Assembly: GCA_003246795.1 (NCBI GenBank)
Contig: QKCS01000371.1
Coordinates: forward strand, 1 to 6,103
Direction: 5' to 3'
Source of the DNA: Alphaproteobacteria bacterium
GTDB lineage: Bacteria > Pseudomonadota > Alphaproteobacteria > Micropepsales > Micropepsaceae
DNA length: 6,103 nucleotides
Below are positions 1 through 4,736 of the stretch, in pieces. The notes under the pieces were generated by a model, which saw nothing but the letters and a program-made list of their open reading frames with translations, had not been told where the DNA came from and ran no database searches. The number at the start of each line of letters is the position of its first letter. Position 1 is the stretch's first letter. Position numbers and translations under genes: made by a program.

Positions 1-98
1 CCTCGCTGATCACAGCCCAGCGCGCCTACGACATGAATTCCAAAGTCATCACCATCTCCGACGAGATGCTGTCGATGACCTCGCGCCTGCATTCGTAA
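1..98 (+). CDS. flgG: Flagellar basal-body distal rod protein FlgG, C-terminal end only (5' part outside window)
   Basis: The first codon in frame begins at base 3 and the frame closes with TAA at 96-98. About 31 residues are visible. They contain the segment SLITAQRAYDMNSKVI, the C-terminal signature of the rod/hook axial family (FlgG, FlgF, FlgE), whose terminal helix packs in the D0 core of the rod. FlgG forms the distal rod that the P and L rings surround. The gene is followed after 18 bases by flgA and then flgH, the usual order in Alphaproteobacteria, and this favours FlgG over FlgF or FlgE. The last residues (SMTSRLHS) are ordinary for the family. The gene is cut only by the window edge. 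Confidence 0.9.
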   Translation, partial: SLITAQRAYDMNSKVITISDEMLSMTSRLHS

Positions 99-116
99 GC
101 CAAGGAAGCCTGACCC

Positions 117-830
117 ATGCGTCTTGTTCTCGCCGTCCTTCTCATGGCTGCGTTCGCGGCGCCCGCCGCGACCGACGCGCTCGTCACGCCCGAAGCGGTC
201 GCAACGCGCGTCGCCGACGCGATCGCCCAGCGCCTGCCCGCGCCCGGGCGCTATCGTGCGACGCTCGCCGATCCGAACTTCCAGCTGACGCCGCCGCAAG
301 GCCGCTACGACATCGCCGCGCTCACCTACGATCCCGCGCGCCAAACCTTCGCGGCGACGCTGAGCTACGCGAACACGCTCGGCACGACCGAATATGTGCG
401 CATCGCGGGCACCGCCTATCCGGTGATCGAAGTCCCCGTGCTCACGCGCGAGATTGCGGCGGGCGAGATCGTCGCCGACGGCGATCTGATCAAGACGGAG
501 ATGCCGGCCGACCGCTTGTCGAACGCGCTGATGACGTCGGCTGACGCCGTCGCGGGCCAGGCCGCCCGCCGCCCGTTGCGCGCCCGCGCGCCGCTCTACG
601 CTTACGACCTGAAGAAGCCGGTCGTCGTGAAGAAGGGCGAGCTCATCGCCGTCGTCTACGCGATGGACGGCATCCAATTGACGGCCCAGGCCCAAGCCCA
701 GGCCAACGGCGGCAAGGGCGACACGATCCCGGTTCTCAACACCCGCTCGCGCCGCACGATCGAAGCGCGCGTCACGGGCCCCGGCGTCGCCGTCGTCACC
801 GGCCCCGCCACGCTCGCCGCCGCTCAATAA
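117..830 (+). CDS. flgA: Flagellar P-ring assembly chaperone FlgA
   Basis: FlgA is a periplasmic chaperone needed to polymerise FlgI into the P ring around the rod. The 237-residue product starts with a Sec signal (charged MR, then a hydrophobic run to about residue 15, with likely cleavage among residues 15-21). A SAF-type domain follows at about 106-165 (VPVLTREIAAGEIVADGDL, then RRPLRARAPL). The C-terminal beta domain at about 168-227 has the family pattern of a basic KKGE stretch, an AQAQANGGKGD segment, then IPVLNTRS. The length is typical of alphaproteobacterial FlgA. An AAGGAAG ribosome site lies about 8 bases before the ATG. It sits 18 bases after flgG and 21 bases before flgH, so it is probably co-transcribed with both. 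A short run of near-repeated GCCCAG/GCCCAA units at about 684-705 encodes the AQAQAQA stretch. Confidence 0.93.
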   Translation: MRLVLAVLLMAAFAAPAATDALVTPEAVATRVADAIAQRLPAPGRYRATLADPNFQLTPPQGRYDIAALTYDPARQTFAATLSYANTLGTTEYVRIAGTAYPVIEVPVLTREIAAGEIVADGDLIKTEMPADRLSNALMTSADAVAGQAARRPLRARAPLYAYDLKKPVVVKKGELIAVVYAMDGIQLTAQAQAQANGGKGDTIPVLNTRSRRTIEARVTGPGVAVVTGPATLAAAQ

Positions 831-851
831 CGCTTCAGGGACACGAAACCC

Positions 852-1604
852 ATGCGCACGACCCGAACCAAACTTCTGATCGCCACCGCACTGACGGCCG
901 GCCTCGGCGCCTGCTCGACGGTCGACCGGCTGAACGCGGTCGGCCAGCCGCCGGCGATGACGCCGATCATCGACCCGCGCGACCGCAACGGCGACCGCCG
1001 CATCACGATGCCGATGCCGCGCGAAGAGGTCACCTCCTATCAGCCGAACTCGCTGTGGGCCGCGGGCTCGCGCTCGTTCTTCAAGGACCAGCGGGCGACC
1101 AAAGTGGGCGACATCGTCACCGTCCTGATCGACATTTCCGACAAGGCGGAGCTGACGAACAAAACCAAGCGCTCGCGCAAGTCGGACGAGACGGCCGACG
1201 TGACCAACCTCTTGGGCTTCGAAGGCGCGACCGCGGGCAAGCTTCTGCCCGAAGGCTTCGACCCGTCGGCCGCCATCGGCCTCGGCAGCGACTCGTCGAC
1301 CGAAGGCGACGGCTCCGTGAACCGCAAGGAGAAGGTGGAGCTCACGCTCGCCGCCGTCGTCACGCAGGTCCTGCCGAACGGCAACCTGGTCGTCGAAGGC
1401 CATCAGGAGGTGCGCATCAATTTCGAACTGCGCGACCTGTCGGTCACCGGCATCGTGCGGCCGGAGGACATCTCGGCCACGAACGAGGTCAAGCACACGC
1501 AGATGGCCGAGGCGCGCATCAGCTACGGCGGGCGCGGCCAGATCACCGACGTGCAGCAGCCGCGCTACGGCCAGCAGATCGTCGACATCCTGTTTCCGTT
1601 CTGA
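852..1604 (+). CDS. flgH: Flagellar L-ring lipoprotein FlgH
   Basis: FlgH is the outer-membrane lipoprotein that forms the L ring, the bushing for the rod in the outer membrane. The 250-residue product begins with a lipoprotein signal whose lipobox is LGAC, with the acylated cysteine at residue 21. Conserved FlgH blocks follow: SLWAAGSRSFFKDQRA at about 67-82, KVGDIVTVLIDI at about 84-95, VVTQVLPNGNLVVEG at about 169-183, GIVRPEDI at about 200-207, and the terminal ARISYGGRGQ...QQPRYGQQ...DILFPF. All are intact. The AGGGA at 837-841 can act as the ribosome site. The start is supported by the signal peptide beginning directly at this ATG. A strong hairpin terminator follows 65 bases downstream, so flgH probably ends the flgG-flgA-flgH transcript. 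Confidence 0.96.
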   Translation: MRTTRTKLLIATALTAGLGACSTVDRLNAVGQPPAMTPIIDPRDRNGDRRITMPMPREEVTSYQPNSLWAAGSRSFFKDQRATKVGDIVTVLIDISDKAELTNKTKRSRKSDETADVTNLLGFEGATAGKLLPEGFDPSAAIGLGSDSSTEGDGSVNRKEKVELTLAAVVTQVLPNGNLVVEGHQEVRINFELRDLSVTGIVRPEDISATNEVKHTQMAEARISYGGRGQITDVQQPRYGQQIVDILFPF

Positions 1605-1669
1605 GGCGGCCCTCACCAGGCGACCCCGCGCGAGCCCGAAGGCGACCGCGGGACCCATCAGAACACCCC

Positions 1670-1693
1670 AAGGCCGGGAGCAATCCCGGCCTT
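1670..1693 (+). terminator. Hairpin terminator after flgH
   Basis: A perfect 10-bp stem (AAGGCCGGGA paired with TCCCGGCCTT) closes on a GCAA tetraloop and is followed by CCTTGTCT, a weak pyrimidine tract rather than a clean U run. Its place 65 bases after the flgH stop and before the unrelated small genes fits an intrinsic terminator of the flgG-flgA-flgH operon. The strand is inferred from the downstream T-containing tract and the gene layout. Confidence 0.75.
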
Positions 1694-1701
1694 CCTTGTC
1701 T

Positions 1702-1727
1702 GGGCGGGCGGGGCGGGCCGCCCGCCC
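1702..1727 (+). other. G-quadruplex-type motif overlapping a GC palindrome
   Basis: Positions 1702-1717 read GGG-C-GGG-C-GGGG-C-GGG: four G runs with one-base loops, the most stable class of G-quadruplex pattern. The last two runs also form the left arm of a near-perfect palindrome, GGGCGGGC-C-GCCCGCCC (1711-1727). It lies just downstream of the flgH terminator and about 85 bases before the first small gene. The pattern is seen directly. That it folds or does anything in the cell is not shown, and a GC-rich genome will produce some such runs by chance. Confidence 0.4.
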
Positions 1728-1812
1728 TCCACGTCCTTTTCGCTGAAACTTGATCCCCACGATCGCTAGTGTTGCCTGCAAACCAGCTCCCGCCACCCGG
1801 AGGGCAATAGGA

Positions 1813-2116
1813 ATGGCCAAGGTTTGGCACGCGCTCTTCAAACGCGGCACAACGTACGTGACACGCAAGGCATTCAAGGGTCACTACGACAAGTTCGCCA
1901 AGGGCGAGCGTCACGTCTTCGTCCGCAAATGCTATCAGCATCTACGACGACGCGCTCGGCTATTTCTTCAAGGACAAAAGCGGACGCGAGCGATTCTGGG
2001 ACATCTCGATGCGCGACTATGAAAAGGTGAAGGCGCGGCTCGACGAGTGGTTCGTACCCGTCAAGAAGCGCAAGTCACCCACGAAGCGCAGGCCGGCAGC
2101 ACCCAAGCGGAAATAA
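1813..2116 (+). pseudogene. Small unrecognised gene, copy 1 of a tandem pair, broken by a +1 frameshift
   Basis: I do not recognise this gene. The ATG at 1813 has a good GGAGGG site (1799-1804) eight bases upstream. The frame encodes MAKVWHALFKRGTTYVTRKAF... up to about residue 39 (VFVRK). It then leaves the frame conserved in the neighbouring paralog. Dropping one base near 1930 (the T in CGCAAATGCTATC) restores a 100-residue protein that continues AISIYDDALGYFFKD and ends at the TAA at 2114-2116. Without the correction, translation runs out of frame to 2022. The restored protein has a very basic tail after the shared domain (KKRKSPTKRRPAAPKRK), which could contact nucleic acid. The core pattern (G-T-Y-V, F, G-E, F-V, Y-D, Y-F-F) loosely recalls small SH3-like beta domains such as DUF3601. 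That is only a guess. A sequencing error or recoding cannot be ruled out. Confidence 0.7.
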
Positions 2117-2366
2117 GATGGACGCAGACAACTACCCCCTCTTCCGACCCGGCGCGACCTACGTGACGCGCAAGGCCTTCGCATCCATGCGCGACAGCTT
2201 CGCCGCGGGCGAACGCCTCGTCTTCGTGCGCGGCGCGGTCAGCATCTACGACGACGCGATCGGCTATTTCTTCAAGGACGCGTGGGGGCGCGATCGCGCG
2301 TGGGACATCCGGATGGGCGACTAAGAGGCGGTGAAGGCGCGGCTCGGCGAGTGGTTCGTGCCAGCC
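1834..2366 (+). repeat. Tandem gene duplication (two diverged copies)
   Basis: The segments 1834-2062 and 2139-2366 are direct repeats at protein and DNA level. The closest stretch is 1935-1975 against 2239-2279, where 40 of 41 bases match. A second close block covers the codons for VKARL-EWFVP. The left ends and the region just after GYFFKD are more diverged. The copies are separated by the basic tail of copy 1, which copy 2 lacks. The near-identity of the central block against weaker flanks could reflect conservation or partial gene conversion. Confidence 0.85.
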
Positions 2367-2369
2367 TGA
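2118..2369 (+). pseudogene. Small unrecognised gene, copy 2 of the tandem pair, with an internal stop codon
   Basis: The ATG at 2118 lies one base after the stop of copy 1, so translational coupling is likely; only a weak GGA precedes it. The frame encodes 68 residues and stops at TAA 2322-2324. Read through, it continues EAVKARLGEWFVPA to TGA at 2367-2369. These residues match copy 1 (EKVKARLDEWFVPV), and the TAA lies exactly where copy 1 has the tyrosine codon TAT. The gene therefore appears shortened by a single-base nonsense change and then to retain an untranslated remnant. Over the shared region (1834-2062 and 2139-2366), 53 of 76 aligned residues are identical by hand alignment after correcting copy 1. 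Copy 2 never had, or has lost, the basic tail. The 68-residue form might still be functional. The function is unknown. Confidence 0.65.
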
Positions 2370-2379
2370 GCCAAGGCAA

Positions 2380-2397
2380 GGCGCGCATGGGCGCGCC
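2380..2397. terminator. Hairpin between convergent small gene and dksA
   Basis: A perfect 7-bp stem, GGCGCGC-ATGG-GCGCGCC, lies between the end of copy 2 (2369) and the stop of dksA (2401-2403, minus strand). On the minus strand it starts 3 bases after the dksA stop and is followed by TTGCCTTGG, a weak T tract. On the plus strand no T tract follows. It most likely terminates dksA and may slow transcription from the other side. Confidence 0.5.
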
Positions 2398-2400
2398 GCG

Positions 2401-2817
2401 TCAATCGTCCCGGTAAACCCGCTCGCGCCGTTCGTGGCGCTCCTGCGCTTCGAGGCTCAAGGTCGCGATCGGCCGCGCCTCCAGCCGGCGCAGGCTGATC
2501 GGGTCGCCCGTGTCTTCGCAAAAGCCGTAGCTGCCTTCCTCGATCCGGCGCAGCGCCGCGTCGATCTTCGAGATCAGCTTGCGCTGCCGGTCGCGCGTCC
2601 TGAGTTCGTTCGCGCGTTCCGCCTCGCTCGACGCGCGGTCGGCGAGGTCGGCGTGCGCCACCGAATCGGCCGCCAGGTTCTGCAGCGTCTCCTTCGCCTC
2701 GCGCAGGATCTCTTCTTTCCACTGGATGAGCCGGCGGCGGAAATATTCGCGCTGGCGTTCGTTCATGAACGGCTCGTCTTCCGACGGGCGATAGTTTGCC
2801 GGCAGCTCCAAACCCAT
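2401..2817 (-). CDS. dksA: DksA-family RNA polymerase-binding transcription factor (cysteine-poor alphaproteobacterial type)
   Basis: DksA binds the RNA polymerase secondary channel and, with ppGpp, adjusts transcription of rRNA and other promoters. The 138-residue protein has the expected helical arms, with the coiled-coil tip motif DxxDxA at D57, D60 and A62. The C-terminal signature is EGSYGFCEDTGDPI, then RRLEARPIATLS and EAQERHERRERVYRDD. Only one of the four zinc-finger cysteines is kept (C100). The other three positions are T103, S121 and A124, as is common in Alphaproteobacteria, so the fold probably does not need zinc. I chose ATG 2817, not the in-frame start 42 bases upstream: GGGGAGGA precedes it at a good distance, and family members begin close to this LELPANYRPSEDEPFMN region. 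It lies downstream of fliX on the same strand with a 140-base gap. Confidence 0.93.
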   Translation of the reverse strand: MGLELPANYRPSEDEPFMNERQREYFRRRLIQWKEEILREAKETLQNLAADSVAHADLADRASSEAERANELRTRDRQRKLISKIDAALRRIEEGSYGFCEDTGDPISLRRLEARPIATLSLEAQERHERRERVYRDD

Positions 2818-2869
2818 GGGTGTTCGTCCTCCCCGACGCGGCCCCTCGAAGGCGGTCAAAGCGCGCGGG

Positions 2870-2899
2870 ACTATATGTCCGGCCCGCGCAACTCTTCAA
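2870..2899 (-). promoter_or_regulatory. Possible housekeeping promoter for dksA
   Basis: On the minus strand TTGAAG (2894-2899) is followed after 18 bases by TATAGT (2870-2875), a fair match to a sigma-70 promoter. It lies 53 bases upstream of the chosen dksA start, in the 140-base gap after fliX. I see no clear terminator between fliX and dksA, so dksA may also receive read-through from fliX. Confidence 0.4.
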
Positions 2900-2957
2900 C
2901 CGGTGAAAACACGAACGAAATTAAGGCTTTATGACTTTCGGGGGCGGCCGGGCGCCA

Positions 2958-3380
2958 TCAACCCGCCGCCTCGAAATTCAGCTTGGCGAGTTCGACGCGG
3001 GCGCGAAGCTCGATCTCGTCGAGAACGGCGGCCAGGCCCGGGTCGATGAAATCCTCGCGCTCGACGTTCACGAGGGAGAGAAGGCGGGTCAGCGTCGCGC
3101 GCGACACGCCGCCGGTGAGAAAGCCGTCCCGGACGTCGTCCAGAAGGTCCAGGATGTCCCGCCCGCGCCGCGCCGCCTTCGCCCGGCCGCGCAGCGCGTC
3201 GGGCACTTCTTGCAGTGCGATAAGCGCGTCGACCGAGGCGACCGGCATGCCGCTCGCCACTTGGGCGGCGTGCGGCGCGTCCTGCGGCACTTCCGGTGCG
3301 AAGACTTGCGCGCTGCCCGACGCCGTGCGGCCGCGAACGGGGCGCACGCCTTCAACCGGTCTGGGGCCTTCGATCTTCAT
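2958..3380 (-). CDS. fliX: Flagellar assembly regulator FliX
   Basis: In Caulobacter FliX is a membrane-associated regulator that works with the sigma-54 activator FlbD, so that late flagellar genes turn on only once the early basal body is in place. The product is 140 residues, the family's usual size. It starts MKIEGP, has a low-complexity Pro/Ala/Val-rich first third, and then the conserved helical C-terminal region: SVDALIALQEV at about 49-59, a basic segment RGRAKAARRGRDILDLLDDV at about 64-83, and DEIELRARVELAKL at about 121-134. No transmembrane segment is evident. It is divergent from flgI, the arrangement known in Caulobacter. No strong ribosome site precedes the ATG, and a short GGGC-AAC-GCCC hairpin (3381-3391) abuts it. 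A CtrA-type box lies 45 bases upstream. Confidence 0.88.
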   Translation of the reverse strand: MKIEGPRPVEGVRPVRGRTASGSAQVFAPEVPQDAPHAAQVASGMPVASVDALIALQEVPDALRGRAKAARRGRDILDLLDDVRDGFLTGGVSRATLTRLLSLVNVEREDFIDPGLAAVLDEIELRARVELAKLNFEAAG

Positions 3381-3406
3381 GGGCGTTGCCCGCGTTCGTC
3401 CCGTTG

Positions 3407-3423
3407 AGGTCAGGCGGTGACCT
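3407..3423. promoter_or_regulatory. Perfect dyad AGGTCA-N5-TGACCT next to the fliX CtrA box
   Basis: Two perfect 6-base arms (3407-3412 and 3418-3423) flank GGCGG. The dyad lies between the CtrA-type box (3425-3439) and the fliX start, roughly where the core promoter should sit if CtrA binds near -35. It has the shape of an operator for a dimeric regulator, though as RNA it could also form a short leader hairpin. I cannot assign it to a known regulator. Confidence 0.45.
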
Positions 3424-3424
3424 G

Positions 3425-3439
3425 TTAATCCGCATTTAA
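3425..3439 (-). promoter_or_regulatory. CtrA-type binding box upstream of fliX
   Basis: The minus strand reads TTAA-ATGCGGA-TTAAC, an exact match to the TTAA-N7-TTAA consensus of the cell-cycle response regulator CtrA. A further TTAA half site lies at 3456-3459 (TTAACC on the minus strand). The box is 45 bases upstream of the fliX ATG, a fitting place for an activator overlapping the -35 region. In Caulobacter, early flagellar genes including fliX are under CtrA control. Binding here is inferred from the motif. Confidence 0.7.
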
Positions 3440-3483
3440 GGATGGCGCATGGCGGTTAAGATCGGCTGAAAACGCCGCCCGCC

Positions 3484-3500
3484 CCGGCAAGATTTGCCGG
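3484..3500. promoter_or_regulatory. ftr-like (FlbD-type) enhancer dyad
   Basis: CCGGCAA-GAT-TTGCCGG is a perfect 7-base inverted repeat with a 3-base centre. It carries the GGCA...TGCC character of Caulobacter ftr elements, which bind the sigma-54 activator FlbD. It lies 72 bases upstream of the -24 element of the flgI promoter, a normal distance for a sigma-54 enhancer, and about 104 bases from the fliX start. The dyad is seen directly. FlbD as its ligand is inference from context. Confidence 0.6.
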
Positions 3501-3545
3501 CGCCGCGCCCGCCGCCCGCGCGTGGCGCGCTGCGAAACCGAGCGA

Positions 3546-3558
3546 ATTCAACGTCTTG
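3546..3558 (+). promoter_or_regulatory. IHF-like site between enhancer and sigma-54 promoter
   Basis: ATTCAA-CGTC-TTG matches the IHF consensus WATCAA-N4-TTR with one mismatch. It falls between the ftr-like dyad and the -24/-12 promoter, where a DNA-bending protein would bring the enhancer to the polymerase. The motif is degenerate, so its position is the main support. Confidence 0.4.
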
Positions 3559-3572
3559 CCGCGCGTTCTTGG

Positions 3573-3589
3573 TTGGCACGGCCCTCGCT
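3573..3589 (+). promoter_or_regulatory. Sigma-54 (-24/-12) promoter for the flgI operon
   Basis: TTGGCACG-GCCC-TCGCT matches the sigma-54 consensus TTGGCACG-N4-TTGCW with one change in the -12 element (TCGC for TTGC). The essential GG and GC pairs are both kept with correct spacing. Transcription would begin near 3600, about 30 bases before the flgI ATG. In Caulobacter later basal-body genes use sigma-54 with FlbD, so this agrees with fliX next door and the ftr-like dyad upstream. Confidence 0.75.
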
Positions 3590-3629
3590 AAGCATATGCC
3601 GAACATTTGCGCCCGAAGGGAATGCACCC

Positions 3630-4736
3630 ATGCGTGTACTGACGATCCTTGCCGTCGCCGCTCTCGTGACGTTGATCGCACCGGCCGTCCACGCCTATTC
3701 CCGGATCAAGGACATCGCCGACATCGAAGGCGTGCGCGAGAACATGCTCGTCGGCTACGGCCTCGTCGTCGGCCTGAACGGCACCGGCGACAGCCTGCGC
3801 AACGCGCCTGGCACGCAGCAGAGCCTGCAGGCGATGCTGGAGCGTCTGGGCGTCAACACGCGCGGGGCCAACCTCTCCTCCGGCAACGTCGCGGCCGTCA
3901 TCGTGACCGCGAACCTGCCCGCCTTCGCGACGCAGGGCACGCGCATCGACGTGACGGTGAGCGCGCTGGGCGACGCGAAGAACCTGCAGGGCGGCACGCT
4001 TCTCGTCACCCCGCTGCTCGCCGCCGACGGCAACATCTATGCGATCGCGCAAGGCCAGCTCGCGATCAACGGCTTCTCTGCGCAAGGCCAGGCCTCCAGC
4101 CTCACCCGCGGCGTGCCGACCTCCGGCCGCATCGCGTCCGGCGCCATCGTCGAGCGCGAGATCAAGTTCGACCTGGGCTCGATGCAGGCGCTGCGCCTCG
4201 CGCTCCGCAACCCCGACTTCACGACCGCCCGCCGCGTGAGCGAGGCGATCAACACCTTCGTCGGCACGAAAGCCGCGAGCGCTTCGGACCCCGCGACGAT
4301 CCGCGTGAACGTGCCGACCGCCTATCAGAACAACATCGTGGGCTTGCTCACCGACATCGAACAGCTGCGCGTCCAGCCCGACCTGCCGGCCAAGGTGGTG
4401 ATCGACGAGGCCTCCGGCATCATCGTCATGGGCTCCGACGTGCGCGTCTCCTCGGTCGCCATCGCCCAGGGCAACCTGACCATCCGCGTCACCGAGTTCC
4501 CGCAAGTGAGCCAGCCCGAACCCTTTTCAAGGGGCGAGACCACGGTCGTCCCGCGCAGCGAGATCGAAGTCGAAGATTCCGCCGACAAGAAGCTCGCCGT
4601 CCTGCGCTCAGGGGTCAGCCTGCAACAGCTCGTCAACGGGTTGAACGCTCTCGGCGTCGGTCCGCGCGACATGATCGCGATCCTGCAGGCGATCAAGGCC
4701 GCGGGCGCGCTCCAAGCCGAAATCGAGGTGATGTGA
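3630..4736 (+). CDS. flgI: Flagellar P-ring protein FlgI
   Basis: FlgI is the periplasmic protein that assembles into the P ring, in or near the peptidoglycan, with the help of FlgA. The 368-residue product is full length. It begins with a Sec signal (MRVLTILAVAALVTLIAPAV, likely cut after VHA at residue 22) and then the family hallmark YSRIKDIADIEGVREN, GYGLVVGLNGTGDS (about 42-55). Later conserved blocks include QSLQAMLERLGVN, ANLPAFATQGTRIDVTVSALGDAKNLQGGTLL (in parts) and the C-terminal LVNGLNALGVGPRDMIAILQAIKAAGALQAE. I chose ATG 3630 because the signal peptide starts there and a GAAGGGA ribosome site precedes it; the open frame further upstream crosses the promoter. Its TGA overlaps the next gene's ATG by one base. 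Confidence 0.97.
   Translation: MRVLTILAVAALVTLIAPAVHAYSRIKDIADIEGVRENMLVGYGLVVGLNGTGDSLRNAPGTQQSLQAMLERLGVNTRGANLSSGNVAAVIVTANLPAFATQGTRIDVTVSALGDAKNLQGGTLLVTPLLAADGNIYAIAQGQLAINGFSAQGQASSLTRGVPTSGRIASGAIVEREIKFDLGSMQALRLALRNPDFTTARRVSEAINTFVGTKAASASDPATIRVNVPTAYQNNIVGLLTDIEQLRVQPDLPAKVVIDEASGIIVMGSDVRVSSVAIAQGNLTIRVTEFPQVSQPEPFSRGETTVVPRSEIEVEDSADKKLAVLRSGVSLQQLVNGLNALGVGPRDMIAILQAIKAAGALQAEIEVM

Noticed and set aside
1619..1652. GGCGACC direct repeat and CCCGCG/CGCGGG inverted repeat after flgH
   Set aside because: They are short and loosely spaced, and of a kind expected by chance at this GC content. The neighbouring 10-bp stem explains termination better.
1055..1753. 232-residue plus-strand open frame overlapping flgH
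   Set aside because: Arg/Gly-rich shadow of flgH that runs through its terminator; no ribosome site or homology visible.
1826..1842. TTTGGCACG resembling a sigma-54 -24 element
   Set aside because: No TTGC or GC-containing -12 element follows at the correct spacing, and it lies inside the coding part of small-gene copy 1.
2818..2859. N-terminal extension of dksA by 14 codons
   Set aside because: The extension contains the ribosome site of the shorter form and has an unusual Gly/Arg-rich composition; homologs start near the later ATG.
3588..4505. 305-residue open frame on the minus strand opposite flgI
   Set aside because: The translation is His/Asp/Gly/Val-rich without signatures and lies fully opposite the clearly real flgI. 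It is typical antisense openness at high GC.
4521..4533. CCCTT-TTC-AAGGG hairpin
   Set aside because: It is inside flgI and encodes the conserved PFSRGE region; no T tract follows and no gene boundary is nearby.
3494..4735. Long open frame on the plus strand running through flgI in another frame and joining the rod-binding gene
   Set aside because: It is a GC-rich frame shadow: Arg/Pro/Ala-rich low-complexity translation with no family signature. The rod-binding protein has its own overlapping ATG at 4736.
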